Shown: positions 25,196 through 33,606 of the stretch, piece by piece
Layout of the letters: each line of letters opens with the position of its first letter
How positions within the stretch are numbered: position 1 is the first letter of the stretch
Assembly (NCBI RefSeq): GCF_030711405.1
Contig: NZ_JAULSI010000004.1
Span: 1 to 64,000, forward strand
Length of the DNA stretch: 64,000 nucleotides
DNA from: Massilia brevitalea
Lineage (GTDB): Bacteria; Pseudomonadota; Gammaproteobacteria; Burkholderiales; Burkholderiaceae_D
Direction of reading: 5' to 3'
The notes under the pieces: model-generated
Database searches by the model: none
Told to the model about the DNA's origin: nothing
Seen by the model: the letters and a program-made list of their open reading frames with translations, nothing else
Position numbers and translations under genes: made by a program

Positions 25196-26554
25196 ATGTT
25201 CCACGAAGACGACAGCAGTTCGCTGCAGCGTTCCCTCCAGTCCGGCTCGGAGCAGCTGACCCCCGACCCGCTCAGCACCACGCTGCTGCGCCACATCGGC
25301 GCCCTCGAAGACGAAGTGGCGCGCCTGCGCGAGTCGCTGCGCGAAAAGGAAGCGCTCGAAGCCACGGTGGAGCGCCTGCGCGAAGCCAACGAGCACCTGG
25401 TGGTGGCCGCCATCAACGCCCAGGGCTCGCGCGACGACGCCGAAGCCACCAACCGGCGCCAGAACGAATTCCTGGCCATGCTGGCCCACGAGCTGCGCAA
25501 CCCGTTGGTCCCGATCAGCATGTCGGCGATGCTGCTGGAGCGCTCGTCCGACGCCTCGCCCCAGCTGCTGAATTTCTCGAAGGTGATCCGGCGCCAGGTC
25601 GACCACATGGCGCGCCTGCTGGACGACCTGCTCGACGCCGCACGCATCAGCAGCGGCAAGATCACCCTCAGCCTGGAGCCGATGCCGATCTCGCACGCCA
25701 TCGACCAGGCGCTCGAAACAGTGCTGCCGCGCATCCGCGAGCGTGGCCAGCACCTGTACCTGAACATGCCGCAAGATCCCGGCGAGCCGGCCGCCACCCG
25801 CGGCGACCGCGTGCGCCTGACCCAGGTGTTCACTAACCTGATCGGCAATGCCTCGAAGTACACCGGCGACGGCGGCAACGTCTACGTCGACGTCACGGTG
25901 GAAACCGGCGAAGTGGTGGTGGCGGTGCGCGACAACGGCACCGGCATCGCGCCCGAGGTGCTGCCGCACATCTTCGATTTGTTTACCCAGGGCCCGCGCT
26001 CGCTGGCGCGCTCCGAGGGCGGCCTGGGCGTGGGCCTGAACGTGGTGCGCAACCTGGTCTCGATGCATGGCGGGACCGTGAGGGCCGAGAGCGGCGGGCT
26101 TGGCCATGGCAGCCGTTTCGTGGTGCGCCTGCCGCTGTGTGCGCTGGCAAGCAGTGCGCCGCCACTCGAAGTCGCGGCGACGGAGCCCTCGGGCCGCTGC
26201 CGTGTGCTGCTGGTCGAAGACAACATCGACGCCTGCGAAACCCTGAAGGCTTTCCTGGAACTCGAAGCGCACGACGTCACCATGGCGCACGACGGCAAGG
26301 CCGGGCTGGAAGCGATGCTGGCGCACGACTACGACGTGGTCGTCTGCGACATCGGCCTGCCCGGCATGGACGGGCTGGAAGTGCTGTCGCGCCTGCGCGC
26401 CTCGGGCAAGGCCGCCCAGCCGCTGGCGATCGGCCTGTCGGGCTACGGCCAGGCCGAAGACCGCTCGCGCGCGCTGGCCGCCGGCTTCGACCATTACCTG
26501 GTGAAGCCGGTCAGCCCGGATGCGCTGCTGGCGCTGGTGGCGCCGCGGCGGTAG
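25196..26554 (+). CDS. Soluble hybrid histidine kinase with receiver domain
   Basis: A 452-residue cytosolic hybrid kinase with no membrane helix and no sensory domain, only an N-terminal coiled coil (about 30-88). HisKA follows with phospho-accepting H98 (MLAHELRNPL), then HATPase_c with N box (NLIGNASKYT) and G boxes (DNGTGIAP, GGLGVGLNVV). A C-terminal receiver domain carries phospho-acceptor D385 (VVCDIGLPGMDG). AAGGAG overlaps the stop of the KaiC-like gene, indicating coupling. Input probably comes from a partner protein, the KaiC-like ATPase being the obvious candidate. No output gene follows, so the downstream phosphotransfer or regulator lies elsewhere. Confidence 0.93.
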   Translation: MFHEDDSSSLQRSLQSGSEQLTPDPLSTTLLRHIGALEDEVARLRESLREKEALEATVERLREANEHLVVAAINAQGSRDDAEATNRRQNEFLAMLAHELRNPLVPISMSAMLLERSSDASPQLLNFSKVIRRQVDHMARLLDDLLDAARISSGKITLSLEPMPISHAIDQALETVLPRIRERGQHLYLNMPQDPGEPAATRGDRVRLTQVFTNLIGNASKYTGDGGNVYVDVTVETGEVVVAVRDNGTGIAPEVLPHIFDLFTQGPRSLARSEGGLGVGLNVVRNLVSMHGGTVRAESGGLGHGSRFVVRLPLCALASSAPPLEVAATEPSGRCRVLLVEDNIDACETLKAFLELEAHDVTMAHDGKAGLEAMLAHDYDVVVCDIGLPGMDGLEVLSRLRASGKAAQPLAIGLSGYGQAEDRSRALAAGFDHYLVKPVSPDALLALVAPRR

Positions 26555-26827
26555 GAGCTGCAATCGCACTGGCTGGAAGGCCCCTCCGTCTTCTAAAGCT
26601 GCGGCCGGTCCTGCCCAGTACCCGAGTCGACACTTCGGGTCTGGATTCCTGGCCGCACCTTCGACATATAGTTGCATATCCGGGTCTTTATCTTCCAGTG
26701 ACCCACCATCTCGAATAACAACATTCCTTGCTTGATTCTCCTTCCTTGAGCGATTGACTCTTCCCAAATTGTCAGCGCTGTGTACGAGCAAAAATCGGCA
26801 CTTGCTCAATTTACAACGGAGATGAGA

Positions 26828-27322
26828 ATGGCGATCGACGCTTACCTGAAAATCGGCGACATCAAAGGGGAATCCGAAGACGAGAAGCACAAACAATGGG
26901 TCGAGGTAAGCCACGTCAACTGGGGTGTAACCCAGCCCCGAGCTTCTACATTATCGACGGCAGGAGGCCATACTAACGGCAAGGCCGATCTGTCGGAAGT
27001 CACCTTCACGAAGCTGGCTGACGTTGCATCGCCTATCCTGTTTCAACATTGCGCAATGGGCAAGACCATTCCTAACGCTGTGATCGAGTTCATGCGTGCC
27101 GATGGCGATGGCAAGCCGATCACCTATTTCAGACTCGACCTTGAAAACGTCATGGTTGCCAGTTTCCACCCGAACAGCGGGGAAGGCGGCGTCTTGACGG
27201 AGCAAGTGCATCTGGCTTACTCGAAAATCAAGGTTTCCTATACAAGGCAGAAGATCGCCGGGGGCGTTGCCGGTAGTACATCTGGCGGCTGGGACTGTGC
27301 AGCGAACAAGGTTTGCGCTTGA
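26828..27322 (+). CDS. Hcp1-family type VI secretion tube protein (orphan)
   Basis: A 164-residue Hcp protein: MAIDAYLKIGDIKGES at the start, the conserved VTFTKLADVASPILFQHCAMGK middle, and the ending GGWDCAANKVC. The start is ATG at 26828, with GGAG six bases upstream; an earlier in-frame ATG is less well placed. Hcp hexamers form the secreted tube of the type VI secretion system and can carry small effectors inside the ring. No other T6SS structural gene is nearby, so this is an orphan hcp feeding a system encoded elsewhere. It begins a three-gene cassette with a visibly lower GC content than its neighbours. Confidence 0.93.
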   Translation: MAIDAYLKIGDIKGESEDEKHKQWVEVSHVNWGVTQPRASTLSTAGGHTNGKADLSEVTFTKLADVASPILFQHCAMGKTIPNAVIEFMRADGDGKPITYFRLDLENVMVASFHPNSGEGGVLTEQVHLAYSKIKVSYTRQKIAGGVAGSTSGGWDCAANKVCA

Positions 27323-27334
27323 CAAGGAGCCAAT

Positions 27335-27817
27335 ATGACGCATCCGGCCAGCTATTCAGGCAATATCGCCGCTTTAGTGCAGCGTTGGACCGAGCAAAAG
27401 GCAATAGACGAAAAGGAGGGCAAGCACACCTTCATCGCAAACGGGCAATGTGCCCGGCTCCCGCAAGCGCTAACGAACGTCGGCCACACCAGCCGGTGGC
27501 AGCCTGGAGACCGCGTGATCGACGTGACCCGAACGCTTCGGCCGGGTACGGTCATAGCGAACTTTCTCTTCGAGTACGATAAGGCATGGTTTCCGAACTC
27601 GCACGGCTGGCATGCTGCGCTATTTGTCAAAGCTGAGGGCTTCAGCATGACAACGGGACGGCCGAGCAAAATATGGCTCTTCGATCAGTATCTGGGAAAG
27701 AAGAAGAAAACGCCTGGCGTTCGCTGGATCAATTGTTACACCGATGAGCACGTCAGAACGTACGGCTTCTCCGATTCAGACAATGGGAGTGCCTTTTTTG
27801 TCGTGAATACACCATGA
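27335..27817 (+). CDS. BPSL0067-like putative amidase effector
   Basis: A 160-residue protein resembling the BPSL0067 family, with an NlpC/P60-like Cys-His-Asp arrangement: C39 in NGQCARL, H93 in SHGWHAALF and D117 in WLFDQY. Such proteins are predicted cysteine peptidases or amidases acting on peptidoglycan, and several are type VI effectors. There is no signal peptide, as expected for cargo delivered through an Hcp tube. AAGGAG at 27324 gives the start at 27335, 12 bases after hcp. The stop overlaps the start of the putative immunity gene. The enzymatic activity is inferred, not shown. Confidence 0.75.
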   Translation: MTHPASYSGNIAALVQRWTEQKAIDEKEGKHTFIANGQCARLPQALTNVGHTSRWQPGDRVIDVTRTLRPGTVIANFLFEYDKAWFPNSHGWHAALFVKAEGFSMTTGRPSKIWLFDQYLGKKKKTPGVRWINCYTDEHVRTYGFSDSDNGSAFFVVNTP

Positions 27818-28260
27818 GACGCTTACTGATTGTCATACTCGCGTTGTTCTGTTCCGCCGCCGGCGCCGAGGTCTACAAGTGTCCTCAGACCTATCCGCGC
27901 AAGGAGGGCCGCGGCACGCCTCTTACAGGGGCATACATGCACATGGGAGAGTTGCGTGGAGATGGCTGGCTGCAAGGTAATGAAGAAGCAGCCCAGGAAG
28001 GCTTCGATGTACGCTATGCCTTTCTGGACGAAGAGCAAGCTTGGCTCGTGTGCCAGTACGGAGGCATGAAGAGAAACAAAGGGCGGTTCCACGATGGGCA
28101 TGAATGGAATCAGTCAGTGGAGGGCTCGACCACTGAATGGTGGATGAAACTTGGTCCCAAAGTCGGTGTTTGCATTGTCGAAGTTCGGGAGGTCAAGCCA
28201 CCCAACGCCGGCAAAAGCATATGGACGGTGACGACGGCCTGCGCGCGGCCCCGCCTGTAG
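27814..28260 (+). CDS. STY0301-like secreted protein, putative immunity protein
   Basis: A 148-residue protein with a signal peptide (cleavage after SAAGA, about residue 18) and four cysteines that may form two disulfides (in YKCPQTYP, LVCQYGG, GVCIVEV and TACARP). Similar small secreted proteins (STY0301-like) sit next to amidase-type effectors. The ATGA overlap with the effector gene and the periplasmic location where the effector's peptidoglycan target lies make an immunity role likely. This is inference from context. Confidence 0.6.
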   Translation: MRRLLIVILALFCSAAGAEVYKCPQTYPRKEGRGTPLTGAYMHMGELRGDGWLQGNEEAAQEGFDVRYAFLDEEQAWLVCQYGGMKRNKGRFHDGHEWNQSVEGSTTEWWMKLGPKVGVCIVEVREVKPPNAGKSIWTVTTACARPRL

Positions 28261-28283
28261 TTTCGGCGTGAAGCCGGCCAACC

Positions 28284-28835
28284 TCACCCGCCTAGCGCCG
28301 CGACGCTAGGCAGTTGCTGCGCCAACCACTTGGCGCGCGTGATTTCCCAGGCCGCGTGCGGGCTGTCGTACCAGGTTTCCTCGCCGCGGTAGCGCATGCC
28401 AAGGCGCGCCATCACTTTCGCCGAGTCGGCATTCTCCGGCTTGCAGACCGCCACCAGCAGCGGCGCCTCCAGGGTGTCGAAAGCCCAGGCAGCCATCGCA
28501 TGCGCCGCCTCCGACGCCAGGCCCAGGCCCCACTTGTCCGGGACCAGCCTCCAGCCGATCTCGTGCGGATTCGCCGGGTCGCGCCCCAGGTACTGGATGC
28601 AGCCGGCGCCAATCACGCGGCCGCTTTCCCGCTCGACGAAGGCCCACCAGGAAAAGCCGTATTGCGCCCAGCGGCCTTTCACCAGGTCGATGGCGGCGCG
28701 GGTCTGCTCCGGCGTCTCTGGCTGGCCGGACAGATGGCGCATCACTTCCGGCAGGCGGTTCATCGCCTGCAAGCCATCGAAGTGATGGTCGTCGAAAGCT
28801 TCCAGGCGCAGGCGTTCGGTGGTCAGTATGGTCAT
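28284..28835 (-). CDS. GNAT family N-acetyltransferase
   Basis: A 183-residue acetyltransferase of the RimJ/RimL type: MTILTTERLRLEAFDDHHFDGL at the start, EIGWRLVPDKWGLGLASEAA as the acetyl-CoA-binding motif A, and VAVCKPENADSAKVMARLGMRYRG in the C-terminal half. The substrate cannot be deduced; members acetylate ribosomal proteins, amino acids or other small amines. It converges on the immunity-like gene with no terminator between them, and follows the transporter gene on the same strand across a strong terminator. Confidence 0.87.
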   Translation of the reverse strand: MTILTTERLRLEAFDDHHFDGLQAMNRLPEVMRHLSGQPETPEQTRAAIDLVKGRWAQYGFSWWAFVERESGRVIGAGCIQYLGRDPANPHEIGWRLVPDKWGLGLASEAAHAMAAWAFDTLEAPLLVAVCKPENADSAKVMARLGMRYRGEETWYDSPHAAWEITRAKWLAQQLPSVAALGG

Positions 28836-28849
28836 GGTCTCGTTCGAAT

Positions 28850-28886
28850 AAAAAAAAAGGCCGGTTGAGAAAACCGGCCTTCGTTA
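28850..28886 (-). terminator. Terminator after the POT transporter
   Basis: On the minus strand the stem AAGGCCGGTT/AACCGGCCTT with a short loop is followed by nine T's. It lies 12 bases past the transporter stop and would separate it from the GNAT gene. Confidence 0.9.
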
Positions 28887-28896
28887 TTTCACATGC

Positions 28897-30396
28897 TTAC
28901 TGGTGCGCGTGATGCGTCGCGGTCAGGCGCCGCATCAGCGGCAGCACGGCCAGCGCGATCAGCGTGCACAGCACGGCGGCGATGCCCAGCTTGTTGAACA
29001 GGCTGGTGTAGATCGGCAGGGTCTGCAGCGGATCGGTCATGCCGGAAGGGACGCTGGCCAGGTTGGCGACCACACCGCCCAGGTATTGCGAGATCCCGGT
29101 GGCGACGAAATAGGCGCCCATCATGAAGCCGCCCATGCGTGCCGGCACATAGCGCGCCACCATCGCCAGGCCCAGGCCCGACACCAGCAGTTCGCCCAGC
29201 GAATACAGGCCGTAGCCGGCGATCATGATCCACGACGAGGTCAGGCCGTTCACGGCGAACGAACCGGCGAAGCCGTAGGTGAAGAAGCCCAGCGCCACCA
29301 CCGAGAAGCCGAGCGCGAACTTGCCGGCGATCGAGAGGTCCGAGCCGGTACGGCCGGCGCGTGCGTACATGAATGCGAGGACCGGGCTCAGGACCATGAT
29401 CCAGATCGCGTTCAGGGCTTGGAACTGGGCCGGCGACCAGGTCCACAGGTGAGAACCGAACACGGTGAAGTCGAGGTCGACGTTACGCAGCGCGAACAGC
29501 GACAGCGAAGTCGACATCTGCTGGTAGAAGATGAAGAAGAACACGGTCTGCAGCGTGAGGATCAGCGCGGCAATCAGGCCGGCGCGCTCGCTGGCTTCGC
29601 TCTTGCGGATCAAGTGGACAAAAATGCCCAGTACCACGATGCCGGCCAGGTAGACGAAGATGCGCGCCAGGCTCTGGTACTGCAGGATCACGGCGGAGAC
29701 GCCGACGGCGACCACGCCGCCCGCCAGCACCATGGCCAGCTTCGATTTATCCAATGGCAGGTCGTCCGGCAGCGAACCGACGTGGCGGATGGTGGCGTGC
29801 ATCATCATTACGGTGAGCAAACCGACCACCAGGCCGACCGAGCACACGGCGAACGCCGCGTGCCAGCCGAGTTCGTTGCCGTAGGTGGCATTCACGTAGT
29901 CCTTGATGGCGGGCGTGGCCAGCATCGAGACGGTCGAGCCGACATTCACGGCCATGTAGTAGATGGTGAAGGCGGAGTCGATCTTCGAGTCGTCGCCTTC
30001 GTAGATCTTGCGCACCAGGTTGGCGGTGTTCGGCTTGAACAGGCCGTTGCCGACCACGATCACGCCGAGGGCCGAGAACAGGAACCAGGTGTTTTCGGTC
30101 GGGACCGCCATCAGGGCGTAGCCCAGGGTCAGGATGATGCCGCCGAGGACCATGCAGCGGCGGGTGCCGAGCACCTTGTCGCCGATCCAGCCGCCGATGG
30201 CGGGAGCGACGTAGATCAGGGCGGCGGCGGCGCCCCAGACCAGGTTGGCGCGGCTGTCTTCGAAGCCGATGCGCTGCACCATGAAGTACACGATCAGCGC
30301 CTGCATGCCGTAGTAGCCGAAGCGTTCCCAGAGTTCGATCAGGGCAACCGTCATGAACGAGCGGGTCTGGCTGTACGGGAGGATTTCCGTTTTCAA
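28897..30396 (-). CDS. Proton-dependent oligopeptide (POT/PTR2) transporter
   Basis: A 499-residue inner-membrane symporter of the POT family with about 14 membrane helices. The diagnostic ExxERFxYYG motif reads ELWERFGYYG (residues 21-30). It is expected to import di- and tripeptides with protons. The start is TTG at 30396 with GAAGGGA about seven bases upstream; the next in-frame ATG (FMTVALIE) would remove 14 residues. It is a single-gene unit with its own terminator. Confidence 0.93.
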   Translation of the reverse strand: MKTEILPYSQTRSFMTVALIELWERFGYYGMQALIVYFMVQRIGFEDSRANLVWGAAAALIYVAPAIGGWIGDKVLGTRRCMVLGGIILTLGYALMAVPTENTWFLFSALGVIVVGNGLFKPNTANLVRKIYEGDDSKIDSAFTIYYMAVNVGSTVSMLATPAIKDYVNATYGNELGWHAAFAVCSVGLVVGLLTVMMMHATIRHVGSLPDDLPLDKSKLAMVLAGGVVAVGVSAVILQYQSLARIFVYLAGIVVLGIFVHLIRKSEASERAGLIAALILTLQTVFFFIFYQQMSTSLSLFALRNVDLDFTVFGSHLWTWSPAQFQALNAIWIMVLSPVLAFMYARAGRTGSDLSIAGKFALGFSVVALGFFTYGFAGSFAVNGLTSSWIMIAGYGLYSLGELLVSGLGLAMVARYVPARMGGFMMGAYFVATGISQYLGGVVANLASVPSGMTDPLQTLPIYTSLFNKLGIAAVLCTLIALAVLPLMRRLTATHHAHQ

Positions 30397-30522
30397 TTTA
30401 ATTCCCTTCTTGGATGGACGTTCACCGCTGGCTCGTGACCAGAGGCAAGCGTTGCATGCTACGCCAGGGAATGGGAAGTTGCAATGGTGGCAGGTGTGCT
30501 TACAGGGTACATGCGGCGGGTA

Positions 30523-30678
30523 GTGGGGCTGTTGCCTGTGCTTGTATTGGTGTGCATGATCCGCGTGGGCACGGGGTGCCCACCCTACGAATTACGCCGG
30601 TGGTTCGGCGCAGTGCGCCTCGGCGCCAAACCCCGAGCTGGCGATGTTTTCGTAGGGTGGGCACCTGTGCCCACGCGG
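30523..30678. repeat. Two palindromes and a 101-base dispersed repeat
   Basis: Palindromes lie at 30561-30589 and 30652-30678, both GTGGGCAC/GTGCCCAC and in opposite orientation. The first is inside a larger repeat (30523-30623) that recurs at 60616-60715 with most bases identical, including GGGGCTGTTGCCTGTG and TGGTGTGCATGATCCGCG. No gene is found from 30397 to 30731; the rest is the promoter region of the transporter. Confidence 0.8.
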
Positions 30679-30731
30679 TCTCACCGGACGAATAACGGCA
30701 AACCCTGCGAATGGACTGGACGCCAACTGCA

Positions 30732-33602
30732 TCACGCCGCGATCACCGCCCGCTCCGCCAACAAGGCCGCCGCTGCCGCTGGCGGCAGCGGCCTGCTGAT
30801 GTAATACCCCTGGATCTCGTCGCACTGGTAGGCCTCCAGCGCCCGCACGTGCCCGATGGTCTCGACGCCTTCCGCCACCACCTTCAAATTCAGGCTGTGC
30901 GCCAGGCTGATCACTGCCTTGGTAATGGCCGCGTCGCCGCCGTCGGTCGGCAAATCGCGCACGAAGGTGCGGTCGATTTTCAACGCGTCGAGGGGAAAGC
31001 GCTTCAGGTAGGCCAGGCTCGAATACCCGGTCCCGAAATCGTCCACCGACAGCCGCATGCCCTGCGCCTTCAGGTTCGACAGGATCGCTACCGCCGCTTC
31101 CGGGTCGGCCATCAGCATCGACTCGGTCAGTTCGAATTCCAGCAGGCGCGGATCGATCCCCGCCGCCGCCACGATGGCGCGCACCGTCTCGGACAGCCCG
31201 GCATGCGCCAGCTGGCGCGCCGACAGATTGATCGCCACCGGCGGCACGTTCTCCAGCGTCTCGCTCCAGGCGCCGAGCTGGCGGCAGACCTCGGCGATCA
31301 CCCATTCGCCCACCGGCAGGATCAGGCCGGTATCTTCGAGGATGGCGATGAAGTCCAGCGGCGAGACCAGGCCGCGCTCGGGATGGCGCCAGCGCAGCAG
31401 GGCCTCGAAGCCGCTCACCGCGCCGCTGCCCAGGCGCAGCTTGGGCTGGTAGTGCAGCTCGAATTCGCCGCGCTCGATCGCCAGGTGCAGGTCGGTCTCG
31501 GTCTGCAGGCGCCGCGCCGCGGTCGCGTGCATCTCGGCTTCGAAGAAGCGGAAGTTGTTGCGGCCGCTGTTCTTGGCGCTGTACATCGCCGTGTCGGCGC
31601 TTTTCAGCAGGGTGGCGGCGTCCAGCCCGTCGTGCGGGTAGCCGGCGACGCCGACGCTGGCCGACACGAAGATCTGCTGGCCCTGCAGCAGGAAGGGGCG
31701 CGCCAGGCCGTCGACGATGCAGCGCGCGATGGCTTCGGCCTCGCGCGCGCTGGCCAGGTGCGGTAGCACCACCGCGAACTCGTCGCCGCCCAGGCGCGCC
31801 ACCACGTCGCCGGGACGCACGCAGTCCTGCAGGCGTCGGCTGGCCTGGGCCAGCAGCTCGTCGCCGACGCTGTGGCCCATCATGTCGTTGACGCTCTTGA
31901 AGCGGTCGAGGTCGATGAACATCACGCCGGCGCAGTGCGCACCGCGCGCCGAGCCGGCGATGGCTTCTTCCAGGCAGACCGACAGGCGGTGCCGGTTCGG
32001 CAGGCCGGTGAGGGCGTCGTACTGGGCCAGGTAGGTCAGGCGGCTCTTCGCGTCCTCGCGCTCGATGGCGGTGGCGAGGATGTTGGCCAGGCCGTTCAGG
32101 AAGCCGTCCTCGTCTTCCTGGAAGGTGCGCTCGACCGGCGCGTAGACGCCGAGCGCGCCGTACAGGCGGTCGTGGCAGACGATGAAGACCTCGATGCTGC
32201 TGCCGGCATCCGTTGCGCCGAGCAGGCCATGGCTCCAGCGCGCCAGGTAGTCCGAGGAATCGGGACCTGGAACGTGGGGGAAGGCGGCGCCCGCGGCGTG
32301 CGGCGGGAAGCCGTGGCCGGCCTGCAGCGCGGCGCTGCCGCGATCAGGGTCGAAGCCGAACACCGCGGCGTGGCGCACCTGCAGGCCTTCGCAGGCAACC
32401 TGGGTGGCCATGGCGAACAGTTCCTGCAGCGGGCCGGCTTCGAGCGCCTTGCGCCCGAGGCGTGCGAGCAGGCCCTGGCGCTTGGCGTTCTGGATGATGG
32501 CGTTCTCGAATTCCTTGCGCTCGGTGATGTCGAAGTCGATGCAGATGTATTTTTCCACCAGGCCGGCGCCGTCGAAGATCGGCACCACGGTGCGGCGCCA
32601 CTGGCGCTCGCCGTCGCGCGAGGACACCTCGACTTCGCCGTTCCAGACACTGTCGGAGGGCGCCCAGGCGCGGCCGCTGCCGGCCAGCGGGGCGCCGACG
32701 CGCGCCAGCTCGGCGCCGATCAGTTCCTCGCGCGTATAGCCGGCATGGCGCACGAACTGCTCGTTGACGCCGGTGATGCGGCCCTCGCGGTCGACTTCGC
32801 AGACGATGGCCGCCTGGTCGAGCGCGCTCTTGTGCTGGACCAGGGAACTCATCAGCGCGGCGATGCGCTGGCCGTACTGGTCGCGCATGCTGGCGGCGCT
32901 GCGGTTGACGGCCTGGATCGCTTCGCGGATCTCGAGCGGCGCGTCGTCGTCCAGGGCTTCGGCGAGGCCGGCGCTGGCCGCGCCTTCGTCGCCGTAGAAG
33001 CGCAGGCGTCCCAGGTTTTCCAGCCAGCGCGCCAGCAGAGTGCGCGCCAGCACCAGGCTGACGAACAGGGCGATCGCCGCCAGCCCGGCCGACTGCAGCA
33101 GCAGCGACCAGAGCTGGGCGGCGAGCTTGCGTTCGTTGAACGACAGGCGCAGCACGCCGTAGTCCTTGCCGCCGACCGTGACCACGCGGTTGACATCGAA
33201 CAGCGCGCCGGCGACGCGCTGGGTCATCCAGTCCGGGGCCGGCGCCTGGTAGAGGTCGTCGGGCGCCTCGACGCGGATCACGCCGCCGTCGAGGTCGATG
33301 AAGGTGGCGCTGTGGAAGGGCGACTGTACGATCATCGTCGACAGGGTGCGCTTGACGGTGTCGTAGTCGCCGATCACGGCGCTGTCCTCGACCGCCTGCG
33401 AGGCCACCTCCACCAGCGTGGACGCTGCATCCTGGGTTTCCTCCACGTGCTGCAGGAACTGGTGGCGGTAGAACATGCCCAGGCCGGCCGTCACGAACAG
33501 CAGCATGCTCAGTGCGAACAGCGTGAACACGCGGCCGACCAGGGAGCGCGGCAGCAGGAACCCGTGCAGGCGGGCGAAGATCGCAGGCGGGGTGGAAGGC
33601 AT
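30732..33602 (-). CDS. Membrane GGDEF-EAL protein with PAS and GAF domains
   Basis: A 956-residue cyclic-di-GMP enzyme. Two membrane helices (about 23-45 and 166-189) bound a periplasmic sensor of about 120 residues. A HAMP-like segment, a PAS domain (about 270-385) and a GAF domain (about 405-545) precede GGDEF (intact at 605-609) and EAL (E733 in GFEALLRW; also VAEGVETIGH). Both catalytic domains keep their key motifs, so it may make and break c-di-GMP. The start is ATG at 33602, four bases past the stop of the PhnD-like gene, so the pair is co-translated and the binding protein probably controls the sensor. Confidence 0.92.
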   Translation of the reverse strand: MPSTPPAIFARLHGFLLPRSLVGRVFTLFALSMLLFVTAGLGMFYRHQFLQHVEETQDAASTLVEVASQAVEDSAVIGDYDTVKRTLSTMIVQSPFHSATFIDLDGGVIRVEAPDDLYQAPAPDWMTQRVAGALFDVNRVVTVGGKDYGVLRLSFNERKLAAQLWSLLLQSAGLAAIALFVSLVLARTLLARWLENLGRLRFYGDEGAASAGLAEALDDDAPLEIREAIQAVNRSAASMRDQYGQRIAALMSSLVQHKSALDQAAIVCEVDREGRITGVNEQFVRHAGYTREELIGAELARVGAPLAGSGRAWAPSDSVWNGEVEVSSRDGERQWRRTVVPIFDGAGLVEKYICIDFDITERKEFENAIIQNAKRQGLLARLGRKALEAGPLQELFAMATQVACEGLQVRHAAVFGFDPDRGSAALQAGHGFPPHAAGAAFPHVPGPDSSDYLARWSHGLLGATDAGSSIEVFIVCHDRLYGALGVYAPVERTFQEDEDGFLNGLANILATAIEREDAKSRLTYLAQYDALTGLPNRHRLSVCLEEAIAGSARGAHCAGVMFIDLDRFKSVNDMMGHSVGDELLAQASRRLQDCVRPGDVVARLGGDEFAVVLPHLASAREAEAIARCIVDGLARPFLLQGQQIFVSASVGVAGYPHDGLDAATLLKSADTAMYSAKNSGRNNFRFFEAEMHATAARRLQTETDLHLAIERGEFELHYQPKLRLGSGAVSGFEALLRWRHPERGLVSPLDFIAILEDTGLILPVGEWVIAEVCRQLGAWSETLENVPPVAINLSARQLAHAGLSETVRAIVAAAGIDPRLLEFELTESMLMADPEAAVAILSNLKAQGMRLSVDDFGTGYSSLAYLKRFPLDALKIDRTFVRDLPTDGGDAAITKAVISLAHSLNLKVVAEGVETIGHVRALEAYQCDEIQGYYISRPLPPAAAAALLAERAVIAA

Positions 33603-33606
33603 GGCC

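Noticed and set aside
23660..26914. A frame of over 1000 codons opposite the KaiC-like module
   Set aside because: It is antisense to three clear genes and shows the Arg/His/Ala/Val-rich composition of a shadow frame.
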